Assembly: GCF_001042675.1 (NCBI RefSeq)
Contig: NZ_AP012333.1
Location: forward strand, 434,001 to 498,000
Direction of reading: 5' to 3'
Length of the DNA stretch: 64,000 nt
DNA from: Parascardovia denticolens DSM 10105 = JCM 12538
GTDB lineage: Bacteria; Actinomycetota; Actinomycetes; Actinomycetales; Bifidobacteriaceae
Of the stretch, positions 18,403-27,763 are shown piece by piece. Each line of letters starts with the position of its first letter. The first letter of the stretch is position 1. The notes beneath the pieces were generated by a model that was given only the letters and a program-made list of their open reading frames with translations, was not told where the DNA came from and ran no database searches. Both the position numbers and the translations under genes were made by a program.

Positions 18403-21400
18403 ATGGAGTCCACGGCGCTCATCACCATTTACGATTCCGGGGGAGAGACCACGATACGGCTTGTCTTGGGGGCGGAAGGGGTTCTGCCCCTGTCCCTTTC
18501 CTCCCGTGGTCGTGGTTCCCTGCCTCAACCTGAGCCGACGGGCGGGCGAGGGCCTTCTTCCGATGAAGGGCAGACCAGGGCGGTCGGCATCCAGCAGGTC
18601 TCCGTCCCCGGCCAGGGGATGGTCCAAACCAATCGGGCAGGTGCGGCCGCCGAAGGCGGTGAAAGCACCCTGGCCAGCGGGGTCGAAACCGGTATCGGGA
18701 CCAGGACCGAGACCGTCGCGAAAATCCGGGTGAACAAGAGCGGGGCCGTTCTTTCGGCCATGTCCGGCTACACGGTGCGCCCCCTGCCTATGGGGGAGAC
18801 CCCAACGGACGGAAAATCCGCCGCCTCCTTCCCCCTCGACGTCAGCAGGCAATCCTTCTATCGGATTGAACCGGCCGGAAGGCACTCCGCGGGGGAGGAG
18901 GCCCCGGACCGTCGCTCCTGTCTGCTCTATATCCGCCCGTCCGAACCAGGGGCGAAGCGGTACGGGAAGATCGCCTTCGGCTCGCGCCGAATCGTGTCCT
19001 TCGGGTCGGCCCCTCAGACGGATTTCCGCTATCAACACCCGCTGGTCTCACCGGTGAGCTTCACCCTGCAAGCCCAGGGGCCCGCCTTCGCCTTGCAGAC
19101 CCAGGCGGCCGCGGACTTGGTCACCGTCAATGGAAAACCGGTCCCCCATCAGACGGCCGTCAGATTATCCGTGGGGGACGTGGTCTCCCTTTTGGATATG
19201 CGGATCGGCATCGGCAGCCGTTTCATCAGCATCAATCATCCCGCCCAACTGGCCATTTCGGACCAAAACCCCGATTTGCGGCCCCTGACCCATGAAGGCA
19301 TCCTCGCCACCAGCCCCATCGTCTCCTCTCAGGATGGGTCGGCCGCGACTGGGCGGCATGGGCAGGCCGACTCCGAGGGGGAGGAGGCCGCAGGCGACCA
19401 GGGGGATTTCTTCCCCGCCCCCCGGCTGATGAGGACCATCCATCGCCGGAATTTCACTTTGGACCCGCCCCCCGCCAAAGAGGGGGAGAAGACCTCCCCG
19501 GCCATCATGCAGCTGGGACCCTCCTTCCTCATGGGAATCGCCTCGGTCTTCATGGTCTTCTCCAGCGTATCCCGGCTTCAGTCCGGAGACAGCATCATGA
19601 CCGTCATGCCTACCATCGCCATGGCCGTGGCCATGGTGGCCGGCATGGTCATCTGGCCGATCATCAGCAATTTCTATGACAAACACCGCCGTAAACGCGA
19701 CGAAGAGAAGCGCGTCAACCGTTATTCCGATTACCTGAACCGGGTGGAGATGGAGATGCGCAAGGAAAGCAGGGTCCAGGCGGACATCCTGCGGGAGAAT
19801 CGGGTCTCTCCCGTCACCGTCATGCAAAGGGCTCTGGACCAGTCTCCTGAGCTGATGAACCGGGGGCCGGCCCATGCCGACTTCATGGAATTGCGCCTGG
19901 GGATTGGCCAGGAGGAGTTGCAGGCGGACCTGCGCTACCCTGAAGAACGGTTCACCCTGGACAGCGACATCCTGGCCGACCGGGTGGCCCGCATGCGCAA
20001 GAACAAGCCTGTGGTCTCCTCGGTCCCCCTGGCCATCGATCTGAAAAAGGACCGGGTCTCGGGCCTGGTTGGCCCGCAAGCCCTTCTCTGGCCGGTCATG
20101 CGGGGCCTGATCGTCCAATTGAGCGGCCTGTATTCCTACAATGAGGTGAAGATCATCTGCATCGTCAACCCCCAGGACGAAGGGGAGTGGGGCTTCGTCC
20201 GCCGCTTGCCCCATGTCTTCAGCGACGACAGGCAGACCCGCCTGATCGCCTCCACCCCGGAGGACATGATCCAGATCGACCGCTTCCTGCAGAAGCTCTA
20301 CGATGAACGCTCCTCTCAACACCTGATGAACGGGCAGACCTACCCCGGAACCCAGTACGTCGTCTTCTGCGCGGACAGGGAGCTCCTCTCCCGTTCCCCC
20401 GCCTTGGACAAGTGGTCCCAAGGCGGCAAGAGCCTGGGCGTTTCCCTGATTTTCAGCGGCCGGAGCATCCGCGACCTGCCCAATGCCTGCACTTCGGTCA
20501 TCACCGTCGCCGATCCGGAGTCCTCCCTGCCCTCCACCTATGTTCGCAGGGACGACGTGGAAGGCAGCAGCCAGAGTTTCGCCTGCGACATCATGGTTTC
20601 GGTGGACGACGCCGAACGTTACGCTTCGGCCTTGAGCGGCGTCCGCCTGAAGAAGTCCCAGACCGAAATCGCCAACAGCTTCCCCAGCTCCCTCAGCTAT
20701 ATGGGCATGCAGAAGGTGGGGAACACGTCCGACCTCAACATCGCCGGCCGCTGGCGGGAGCATGACGCCAGCCGCACCCTGGCCACCCAGATCGGGGTGG
20801 ACGCGCAGGGCCAGCCTTTCATCCTGGATCTGCATGAGGATTCGCATGGCCCCCACGGGCTCATCGCCGGCACCACCGGCTCCGGCAAGTCCGAGCTGAT
20901 CATCACTTACATCCTGTCTTTGTCCCTTGACTACGCCCCGGATGAGGTCTCCTTCGTCCTCATCGACTATAAAGGCGGCGGTCTGGCCGGGGCCTTCGAC
21001 AACAGCCGTTACCGTCTGCCCCATCTGGCTGGGACCATCACCAACCTGGATGGGTCGGCCATCAACCGGTCCCTGGTAGCCATTCAGAGCGAGCTCAAAC
21101 GTCGGCAGCTGCTTTTCAACCAGGCCAGGGAGGTCACCGGGGAACCGACCATGGACATCTATAAATACCTGTCCTACTTCCGTCAGGGGATAGTCACCAC
21201 CCCCATGCCCCACCTGTTCATCGTGGCGGACGAGTTCGCCGAGCTGAAACAGCAGGAGCCGGAGTTCATGGCGGAGCTCATTTCCGCGGCCCGCATCGGC
21301 CGATCCCTGGGCGTCCACCTGATTCTGGCCACTCAGAAGCCGTCCGGCGTGGTCAATGACCAGATCTGGAGCAACTCCCGCTTCAAGATCTCACTCAAAG

Positions 21401-23388
21401 TGGCCGATGGGGGCGATTCCAAAGAGATGATCCGCCGACCGGACGCGGCTGAGCTCAAGAACCCCGGGCGTTTCTACCTCCTGGTCGGCTACAACGACTA
21501 CTTCGCACAAGGGCAGAGCGCCTACACCGGCACCCGTTACATCCCCCAGGAGGAATTCCAGGAGCGGCATGACGATATGGTCTCTTTGATCGGGAACACG
21601 GCCGAACCTCTGGCCGTCCTCCGTCTCCCCTCCCGGAAAGAGGAGTCCAAGCAGACTGAGCTGGACGCCGTTTTGGACAAAATCTGTGAGACGGCCGACG
21701 ACCTTGGCATCCATTCCCGGTCCCTCTGGCTGGAGCCCCTGCCTGACCGGATGACGGTGGATGACTTCCGCCGCCGCTTCCCCCACCGGACCGTTGACGA
21801 CCCGACGACCGTGGTCTGCCAGATCGGCATCGTGGATGACCCCTCCCGGCAGGACCAGCACCCCCTTTCCCTCGATTTCGCCGCCATCGACAGCCTGATC
21901 GTCTACGGGCAGACCTCTTTCGGAACGGAGAGCGTGGTGTCCGCCATCTTCGACGTTCTGATTCGGGATTATGGTCCTGACGCCGTCAACCTTTACGCCT
22001 TCGACATGGGCGATGGCGGTCTGGCCTCCTTCGAGAAGGCCCCCCAGGTCGGTGGGGTGGCCCTGATCGACGATAAAGAGCGGGTCTCCAGCCTCATGAA
22101 TTACCTGTCCCGGGTCATCCGAAACCGCCGTCTCCTCCTGTCCTCTTTGGGGGAAAGGTACGAGGATTACCTGGCTGAGCACCGGCAAGGGGACTCGACC
22201 CCGCCCATGCAGCGGATCATCGTGGCTTTGACGAACATGGTCGCCTTCACCGAGGCTTACCCCCAGTTCGCTGACAGGCTGGTCGACCTGGTGCACGAAG
22301 GCCCCCGGTACGGGGTGCATTTCGTGGTCACCTCGTCCGGTTTCAACCAGGTCAACTGGCGGCTTCGCGCCCTTTTCGGCCTTTCCATCGTGACCGCCTT
22401 CGCCAGCGAGGACGAATACGGCTCCCTGCTCGGCAGCATGTCAGGAACGGTCCCTCCCCGCCATTACCTGCGCGGCCTTCTGATGGAGAAGGGCGAGAAG
22501 CATGAGTTCCAGGTGGCGGACGCCGGTTCCAACCACGAAATCCGCGAACGGTGCCAGCAGCTGGAGGGGTCCTGGGACGGACTCCGGGCGGCCCCTATCC
22601 CTCACCTGCCCGCTGTCGTCTCCCCCGGCGTCTTCCTCACCTCAGGGGCGGACCTTTCCCCTCGCCGGATTCCTCTGGGATTCGACAAACAGCAGGTCAG
22701 CCCTTTCCTGGCCGACGGATCCAAAGCCCCGGCCTTCATCGTCACCGGGAACGATTCCGAGGCCCTGGCGGACTTCGGCAAAGGGCTTTGCGCCCTCTAC
22801 CGTTCCCTGTCGGTCAAAGACGGCCGTCAGGTGCTGGTCGTCGACCCAATCAAGATCATCGGACAGCGGTCGATGCGGCAGGCTTCCGGCCTTGGCGGCG
22901 AAACATCCGATCCGTCGGGTTTCCAGGTGGCGAACGAAATGAAGGATATCAACGAGAAGATCGCCAAGGTTCTGGACGGTGGCCTGTCGCCTTCGGCCAT
23001 CGTCTTCACCGACATCATCCAGACCTTGGACAGGCTGTCGTCGGAGACGTCCGGGAAACTCAAGTCCTACATCGAAGGGAACGAATACCGGGACACGACC
23101 AATCTGATCGTTCTCATGGAAAGATGGCGTGTGGAAAGCGTCTATGAACCCTGGATGAAAGCCTTGAGGGCCAACCCGCAGGGGCTGTGGATCGGGGAGG
23201 GGATCAAACAGCAGTCGGTCTTCCCGAATTCGAACATGCCTTCCGAGATGAACCAGGCCCAGACCCAGACCGATGGATGGGTCTTCTACCGGGGGGACAG
23301 GCGGCCCTTGAGGGTCCTGCATCTGCCCACCGAGAATGCGGCCCCAGCGGTCCCTGGCCGGCCTGAGGGCATGGAGGAGGAATCATGA
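18403..23388 (+). CDS. essC: EssC-type T7SS ATPase (FHA + FtsK/SpoIIIE domains)
   Basis: At 1661 residues this is the motor of a T7SSb-like system. Residues 1 to about 300 are cytosolic and include an FHA-like fold (from about residue 180, with FGSRRIVSFGS and LVTVNGKPV). Two membrane segments lie at about 370-425, followed by a basic stretch. The first ATPase domain has Walker A GTTGSGKSE at 823-831, DYKGGGLAGAF and Walker B LFIVADEFAEL. The second and third FtsK-like domains have degenerate P-loops (GQTSFGTES near 1168 and GNDSEALAD near 1448), as is usual for EssC. The gene ends in a 4-bp overlap with esaB. The N-terminal region has a long Gly/Pro/Arg-rich linker not typical of staphylococcal EssC. 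Confidence 0.94.
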   Translation: MESTALITIYDSGGETTIRLVLGAEGVLPLSLSSRGRGSLPQPEPTGGRGPSSDEGQTRAVGIQQVSVPGQGMVQTNRAGAAAEGGESTLASGVETGIGTRTETVAKIRVNKSGAVLSAMSGYTVRPLPMGETPTDGKSAASFPLDVSRQSFYRIEPAGRHSAGEEAPDRRSCLLYIRPSEPGAKRYGKIAFGSRRIVSFGSAPQTDFRYQHPLVSPVSFTLQAQGPAFALQTQAAADLVTVNGKPVPHQTAVRLSVGDVVSLLDMRIGIGSRFISINHPAQLAISDQNPDLRPLTHEGILATSPIVSSQDGSAATGRHGQADSEGEEAAGDQGDFFPAPRLMRTIHRRNFTLDPPPAKEGEKTSPAIMQLGPSFLMGIASVFMVFSSVSRLQSGDSIMTVMPTIAMAVAMVAGMVIWPIISNFYDKHRRKRDEEKRVNRYSDYLNRVEMEMRKESRVQADILRENRVSPVTVMQRALDQSPELMNRGPAHADFMELRLGIGQEELQADLRYPEERFTLDSDILADRVARMRKNKPVVSSVPLAIDLKKDRVSGLVGPQALLWPVMRGLIVQLSGLYSYNEVKIICIVNPQDEGEWGFVRRLPHVFSDDRQTRLIASTPEDMIQIDRFLQKLYDERSSQHLMNGQTYPGTQYVVFCADRELLSRSPALDKWSQGGKSLGVSLIFSGRSIRDLPNACTSVITVADPESSLPSTYVRRDDVEGSSQSFACDIMVSVDDAERYASALSGVRLKKSQTEIANSFPSSLSYMGMQKVGNTSDLNIAGRWREHDASRTLATQIGVDAQGQPFILDLHEDSHGPHGLIAGTTGSGKSELIITYILSLSLDYAPDEVSFVLIDYKGGGLAGAFDNSRYRLPHLAGTITNLDGSAINRSLVAIQSELKRRQLLFNQAREVTGEPTMDIYKYLSYFRQGIVTTPMPHLFIVADEFAELKQQEPEFMAELISAARIGRSLGVHLILATQKPSGVVNDQIWSNSRFKISLKVADGGDSKEMIRRPDAAELKNPGRFYLLVGYNDYFAQGQSAYTGTRYIPQEEFQERHDDMVSLIGNTAEPLAVLRLPSRKEESKQTELDAVLDKICETADDLGIHSRSLWLEPLPDRMTVDDFRRRFPHRTVDDPTTVVCQIGIVDDPSRQDQHPLSLDFAAIDSLIVYGQTSFGTESVVSAIFDVLIRDYGPDAVNLYAFDMGDGGLASFEKAPQVGGVALIDDKERVSSLMNYLSRVIRNRRLLLSSLGERYEDYLAEHRQGDSTPPMQRIIVALTNMVAFTEAYPQFADRLVDLVHEGPRYGVHFVVTSSGFNQVNWRLRALFGLSIVTAFASEDEYGSLLGSMSGTVPPRHYLRGLLMEKGEKHEFQVADAGSNHEIRERCQQLEGSWDGLRAAPIPHLPAVVSPGVFLTSGADLSPRRIPLGFDKQQVSPFLADGSKAPAFIVTGNDSEALADFGKGLCALYRSLSVKDGRQVLVVDPIKIIGQRSMRQASGLGGETSDPSGFQVANEMKDINEKIAKVLDGGLSPSAIVFTDIIQTLDRLSSETSGKLKSYIEGNEYRDTTNLIVLMERWRVESVYEPWMKALRANPQGLWIGEGIKQQSVFPNSNMPSEMNQAQTQTDGWVFYRGDRRPLRVLHLPTENAAPAVPGRPEGMEEES

Positions 23389-23663
23389 ATGAACGGGTCA
23401 TCATGAACGTTTTCGTTCCGGCAACGGGGAAGGAGGCGGAATTCCTCATACCGGTCGACATGACCGTGCAGGATTCGCTTCTGCTCATCTGCGAGATCCT
23501 CGCCTCCACCCAACCTGACCTCTACCAGGCCGACGGCCAGGCCGACCTGGTCATCCGGGAGCAATCCCCCTGGCAGGGGGCCATGCTGAATCCGCGGGAT
23601 ACTTACCGGCACTTGATGAGGCTGGGCATGATTTCCCCGGGAGCGAAACTGGCCCTCCTTTAG
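23385..23663 (+). CDS. esaB: YukD/EsaB-like ubiquitin-fold protein
   Basis: The 92-residue protein has the spacing of the YukD ubiquitin-like fold: a beta start (RVIMNVFVPATGKEAEFLIPVDMTVQDSL in part), a helix LLICEILAST, and a late GAKLALL strand. EsaB/YukD is a small cytosolic component of T7SSb, possibly regulatory. It overlaps the end of essC by 4 bp. Position supports the assignment as much as the sequence does. Confidence 0.78.
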   Translation: MNERVIMNVFVPATGKEAEFLIPVDMTVQDSLLLICEILASTQPDLYQADGQADLVIREQSPWQGAMLNPRDTYRHLMRLGMISPGAKLALL

Positions 23664-23769
23664 GCCTGCCGACGGATGGATACAGGGTCTCCATCGGATA
23701 GGCATTGACTCCAGATGAAGATCGATTTGGCTTTAGCTCGAGGTAAAATCAAAACGAGCTTGAAAAGAT

Positions 23770-23789
23770 AGAGAAAGGGTCCTTATGGC
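23770..23789 (+). repeat. Effector-cassette leader repeat, copy 1
   Basis: The 20-bp block AGAGAAAGGGTCCTTATGGC covers the ribosome site (AAAGGG) and start codon of the first coiled-coil gene. The identical block recurs at 29189-29208 in front of the second copy, with a TAAAAT-like word some 20-30 bp upstream in both cases. Confidence 0.9.
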
Positions 23790-24249
23790 CGATAATCAAG
23801 ACAAACAGGCGCAAATCGACTCGCTGACCACGAGCAGGAACAACTTGCAATCGCAAGCATCTGAATTGCAAGGGCAGGTCAACGTTCTAAGCGGCAAGAT
23901 CGCGGAGCTTAAGGCGAAGCTTGCCAAGGCGAAGACTTTTGACAGCGATGTCGATTCGTCTTTCAAACAGAAGCAGTCCGACCTGGAAACGCAGCTTAAC
24001 TCCAGTGCGAGTCTTCTGAACGAAGCCGTCGATGACAATGAAATCGGGGATGCTCTGAAGAAATTCAACAAGGATACGGACAGCAAAGTTTCGACCGTTC
24101 ATGACAAGGTCAAGACGCTCATCGATCGTCTTTCTCAAGAAATAGAGAGGCTTCAAGGGCAGTTGTCCAGCGCGCAGAAATCTTTGGATAGCACGAATTC
24201 CCAGCTGGATTCGACCGCTTCCCAGTTACAGGATCTTCAGAATTCATGA
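23785..24249 (+). CDS. Coiled-coil protein, probable LXG-effector partner (Lap-like)
   Basis: The 154-residue protein is almost entirely helical and Gln/Ser/Lys-rich, with heptad-like repeats (NNLQSQASELQGQVNVLSGK near the start and IERLQGQLSSAQKSLDS near the end). It has no signal peptide, Cys or Trp. It stands first in a three-gene cassette before an LXG-like protein, where known T7SSb loci encode small helical targeting partners. A truncated second copy lies at 29204. Function is inferred from position and shape. Confidence 0.7.
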   Translation: MADNQDKQAQIDSLTTSRNNLQSQASELQGQVNVLSGKIAELKAKLAKAKTFDSDVDSSFKQKQSDLETQLNSSASLLNEAVDDNEIGDALKKFNKDTDSKVSTVHDKVKTLIDRLSQEIERLQGQLSSAQKSLDSTNSQLDSTASQLQDLQNS

Positions 24250-24344
24250 ACCGATGCGTCCGCCCTTCCATCCTGACATAAAAGGGTCGGGGCATGCGGA
24301 GTCAAAGAGAAAATAATTTCACGAATCGAACTTGGAGGTGAAAA

Positions 24345-24923
24345 ATGGCTGATTCCACGAAAAAGGGGGAAATCAAGATCGAACCGGATAAAGTGAAAAC
24401 TGCCGGTGAGGATTTCAAAAAGAAGGGAGGAACGGTCCACGATTTAGGAAACAAAGCCAGGGAGTGGTCCGATGATATGCAATGGGGAGAGGGGGCGGCG
24501 CATGATGCCATCCTTAACCGCTTCACGCAAATCACCACCGCTGCGGATGGCATCAAAACCGGTCTGGAGACATATGGCACCAACCTTGATCAGACTGCGA
24601 CCACCCTGGAAGGTGTGGATTGCGAAGTTTCCACTGATTATAAGACAGGGGGCGCCTCCAGCGCTGATGATTCGTTCAATGAAAAAGATGGGGCGAGTCT
24701 TGTACGAGGGCATAGGTCGAGTCATTCAACGACGATTTACGCCGAAAACAATGGCGATGAAACCACCGTCGGGGCAGAGCATGAGGAGTCCTATCATCAT
24801 GTGGATGGCGACGGTTCGACTTCAACCCATGATAAGACTTCGGTCTCGGCCAGCTCTTCCAGCACCCGTACCACGGCCTCTGCCTCTCATCAGTCCTCAA
24901 TGTCTTCAACCCGGAAACATTAA
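24345..24923 (+). CDS. WXG100-like protein with Ser/Thr/His-rich tail
   Basis: The first ~110 residues form two predicted helices around DDMQWGEGAAHDAI (W-G-E-G near residue 46), resembling WXG100 proteins. The last ~75 residues are a low-complexity tail rich in Ser, Thr, His and acidic residues. GGAGGTG precedes the start. It sits between the coiled-coil gene and the LXG-like gene and is probably the second helical partner of that effector. The equivalent gene is missing from the second cassette. The tail resembles no domain I recognise. Confidence 0.65.
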   Translation: MADSTKKGEIKIEPDKVKTAGEDFKKKGGTVHDLGNKAREWSDDMQWGEGAAHDAILNRFTQITTAADGIKTGLETYGTNLDQTATTLEGVDCEVSTDYKTGGASSADDSFNEKDGASLVRGHRSSHSTTIYAENNGDETTVGAEHEESYHHVDGDGSTSTHDKTSVSASSSSTRTTASASHQSSMSSTRKH

Positions 24924-25005
24924 CGAGTCGTTCCAGCCGCTCAGGCGGCAGGGGAGCCCGGGAAAGTCATCCCCTGCGAAAAGGAAGTTATAAGGAGGCA
25001 AAAAC

Positions 25006-26382
25006 ATGTTCCGTATCGATGTGGATGGTCTGAAAAACGCGGCGGACGCCGCCAAAACGACCAAAGGCGATTTTGAAAACGAATTTGATGGGGCCAGAAA
25101 GGCGAATTTCGATGTCTTGGACGGACAAAGCGGCGTATGGGCCCAAGGCGCCGAAAAATCGTATAATCTGGTGGATGTGTCGATGACGGCTTTTAAAAGT
25201 GCTTTCGACTCATTCTCTTCATCTTTGGCAGAGGCGTCTTCGGATGCGTCTGACTCGCTGAAACCCAAATACAAAGAACTGTTCGCGGAGGTCGGGTCCT
25301 CCCCGAGCAACGATCAGCGGATCAGCTGCAATCCGGACAGCAATTTCGGCAGCAGCATCTCCGATGCCGCGCAGAAAGCGCAAGACATGGCCAAAGAGGC
25401 ATCCGACCTGATTTCACACGCTTCTGACCTCGACAATGAATGCGGAGAAAGGGACGCGATTATCTCGAGTTTGAATGAGGTCAAGTCCTATACGAATGAC
25501 GAAGCTGAAAAATTCAACAATGTCAAGACGAAGTGGGACACCTTATCCCAGGCCGTGAAGGCATTCGACAACACCTATTCCTCGAAATTCTCCGGTGACT
25601 TCGTGACCGCTGACATGGAAAGACAGGCTAAGACAGCGTCAGCCCAGGCGATTGTCCAGCATTTCCTCCTTTCCGGCGACAGCGCCCAGTCCTCAGACGT
25701 GAACACGAATTATGCGGATGGCTCAAGTGGCGTCACATTCGAGATCGGCGATGATGGGGAGATGAAGATCGGTGGAGATGTTTCCAAGGCATATCATCTT
25801 CTTAATGCCAGCGGCAGCGTTGATAAGAATCTGACGATTCTTGGCATCAGCGGCGAAGGTAAGATGAGCGGAAGCGTCGACGTCGGAGCCGGGGCCAGCG
25901 CCAGCGGCAGCGTTAACCAGTATGGGGCTAACGGCGAGGTTTCCGCTTATGCTGGTGTCAAGGCCACTGGTGACGCCAGCCTTGAATTCGGCAAGAATCT
26001 TCCCTTCGGAGGGGCAGGGGTGTCCGCCCATGGAGAGGCCTTCGCCGGAGCGGAGGGAACTGGCAAAGTCCAGGCTGGCTACAATCCCGATGATGATTCC
26101 TACGGGTTGAATGCCAGCGGAGAAGTTTTCGCCGGCGCGAAGGCGGAAGGGAATGTCAGCGGGCATGCTGGGCCTTTCTCCGTCTCCGCCGATGCTTCGG
26201 TCAGAGCCGGGGCTGGTGTGGGAGGCGAGGCCGGCGTGAATTTCAAGGACGGAAAGTTGAGCGTCAACTTTGGCGGGAACGCTACCGCCGGAGTCGGGGC
26301 CGGCTTCCATGTATCCGGTTCCGTCGATGTCAAATCGATCGTCGATGGAGGGGCGGACCTCGTCCACCATCTCTTCAGCTGA
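25006..26382 (+). CDS. LXG-like T7SS substrate with Gly/Ala-rich C-terminal repeats
   Basis: Residues 1 to about 220 are helical and LXG-like (MFRIDVDGLKNAADAAK at the start, FDVLDGQSGVWAQGAE near residue 36). They carry two Cys (RISCNPDSN and DNECGERD) that are conserved in the second copy. Residues from about 245 on are a repetitive beta-rich part with alternating Gly, Ala and Ser (VDVGAGASASGSV, AYAGVKATGDAS). No nuclease, NADase or lipase motif was recognised, so the toxic activity, if any, is unknown. GGAGG precedes the ATG. A broken paralogue lies at 37064-38185. Confidence 0.72.
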   Translation: MFRIDVDGLKNAADAAKTTKGDFENEFDGARKANFDVLDGQSGVWAQGAEKSYNLVDVSMTAFKSAFDSFSSSLAEASSDASDSLKPKYKELFAEVGSSPSNDQRISCNPDSNFGSSISDAAQKAQDMAKEASDLISHASDLDNECGERDAIISSLNEVKSYTNDEAEKFNNVKTKWDTLSQAVKAFDNTYSSKFSGDFVTADMERQAKTASAQAIVQHFLLSGDSAQSSDVNTNYADGSSGVTFEIGDDGEMKIGGDVSKAYHLLNASGSVDKNLTILGISGEGKMSGSVDVGAGASASGSVNQYGANGEVSAYAGVKATGDASLEFGKNLPFGGAGVSAHGEAFAGAEGTGKVQAGYNPDDDSYGLNASGEVFAGAKAEGNVSGHAGPFSVSADASVRAGAGVGGEAGVNFKDGKLSVNFGGNATAGVGAGFHVSGSVDVKSIVDGGADLVHHLFS

Positions 26383-26469
26383 AAAACGGCCGTCTGCCTG
26401 AAAGCGCCGCCACCTGTTGCAAAACCGACCATTCCCGTATAATCAGATAAAATAAATTGGAGGTTCATT

Positions 26470-26937
26470 ATGTTAACTTTTCCCGATGAGATGACCGTCG
26501 CGACCCCGCGCTTCTCTTTTGACGTCCCTCAAGGTTGGGAGGTGACGCATGTCGATCATGTCCTTTTCTGCCTGATCCGACAGCGTGAGGATTCTTTCTC
26601 TCCGAATTTGGTGGTTTCGCATGACAGGCGGGTCGCTTCCATCACTTCCGAAGAAATTATGGCGGAGATGGATGCCTATGTGGGGTCTTTGCAGAATGTC
26701 AAGGTCACCGCTCGGAAAGGTGGAAAAGACCAGAACGGACAGGAATGGGACGTCATGGAATACGTTTACGACCATCAGGTAGGCCAGTTGGCTTGCTGCT
26801 TGGCCGTTCTGACGTCCTGGCACGATGGTGTGGCCGATTCCTATCAATTCCAGGCTTCAGCTGCCGGTCCCAGCGCCGCTGACGATTTGAAGGACGTGCA
26901 TCAGGTCATCACTTCCGTGCGCCTGTTGGAGGACTAG
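26470..26937 (+). CDS. DUF1795/LpqN-like small protein
   Basis: The 155-residue protein has the pattern FSFDVPQGWEV at the start, a central EEIMAEMDAYVGSLQNVKVTA in part, and a C-terminal FQASAAGPSAADDLKDVHQVI strand-helix. This resembles PsbP/DcrB/LpqN-like folds (DUF1795). It lacks a signal peptide. GGAGGT precedes the ATG. The two lipoproteins downstream have a similar layout (GWK-x-F, then YAVS, then a final VDTFRLLD-like helix), so the three may be one expanded family serving the effector cassette, perhaps as immunity or chaperone proteins. This role is inference. Confidence 0.6.
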   Translation: MLTFPDEMTVATPRFSFDVPQGWEVTHVDHVLFCLIRQREDSFSPNLVVSHDRRVASITSEEIMAEMDAYVGSLQNVKVTARKGGKDQNGQEWDVMEYVYDHQVGQLACCLAVLTSWHDGVADSYQFQASAAGPSAADDLKDVHQVITSVRLLED

Positions 26938-27020
26938 AATCACGGCTGACGAGGTAAAGATGACCGCTCAGTGCTACAGTGGCCAGAGTAAGTCGAAATA
27001 GAAAGAAACGGGGTTCATGA

Positions 27021-27608
27021 ATGAACAGTAAACCATTCAAACGTATTTCAGTCGTCGTCGCTTCCTTGGCTCTCATGACAGGTCTGGCCGCCTGCGGTTC
27101 CTCCCAGTCGACTGCCCCATCGGCGAACAAAGCCACTTCCTCCGTCACTGCCCCCCAGGGCTGGAAGCAGTTCACGTCCAAGGATCTGGGCTATTCCGTC
27201 TATTTCCCGGGCGTTCCGGAGAAGGACACCTATAAGGATCCCACCGGCGCTTATGCCCGCTATTCGACGGTCAATGACAAGGATCACATCAACTACGCTG
27301 TGTCCGTCACCAAATTCACCCGGAAGCAAGTCGAAGACTCCAAGGGGTTCAATGACGCGCAGAAACGTAAGGTCTTGACCAATGTCGCTCGTCTTCTGCA
27401 GATTGACAAGTATTCCTTCACCACCGTGGACGGGCATATGGCCATTTCCTACACCGGTCACGATAGCGAGGACTCCTCGGTGATCATGCGTCGAGAGGTC
27501 GTTTACTCGTCCGCTGGCATCTATGGCCTCGAATCCTTTGGAACTTCCAGCTCGGAATACAAGCAGTTCGTCGATACCTTCCGTCTCCTGGACGCCGACC
27601 GTTCCTAG
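27021..27608 (+). CDS. Lipoprotein, PsbP-like, copy 1
   Basis: The 195-residue protein begins with a lipoprotein signal peptide with lipobox LAAC (Cys25), then a Ser/Thr-rich linker and a domain starting GWKQFTSKDLGYSVYFPG. It should be anchored on the outer face of the membrane. It is closely related to the next gene (shared TGLAACGSSQ, EKDTYKD, EYKQFVDTF), a tandem duplication. Function unknown; its place in the T7SS locus suggests a role at the cell surface during export or self-protection. Confidence 0.75.
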   Translation: MNSKPFKRISVVVASLALMTGLAACGSSQSTAPSANKATSSVTAPQGWKQFTSKDLGYSVYFPGVPEKDTYKDPTGAYARYSTVNDKDHINYAVSVTKFTRKQVEDSKGFNDAQKRKVLTNVARLLQIDKYSFTTVDGHMAISYTGHDSEDSSVIMRREVVYSSAGIYGLESFGTSSSEYKQFVDTFRLLDADRS

Positions 27609-27763
27609 AAGATAGAAGAGAGCTTTTCGACCAATGCCCGATGGCGGCACGGCCCCGATTGAGCAGGAAAGACATGATACGGTCGTCCCATCAGGTCCCG
27701 GAAAAACTGAGATGAAGTTTGCGAGCTGCAGTGGAAAGCTGTGGAAAGAAAAAGAGGTTTGAT

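Noticed and set aside
19165-21318. 717-codon minus-strand ORF inside essC
   Set aside because: It is a mirror of the essC coding frame in GC-rich DNA; its product shows only Gly/Asp/His-rich sequence without motifs.
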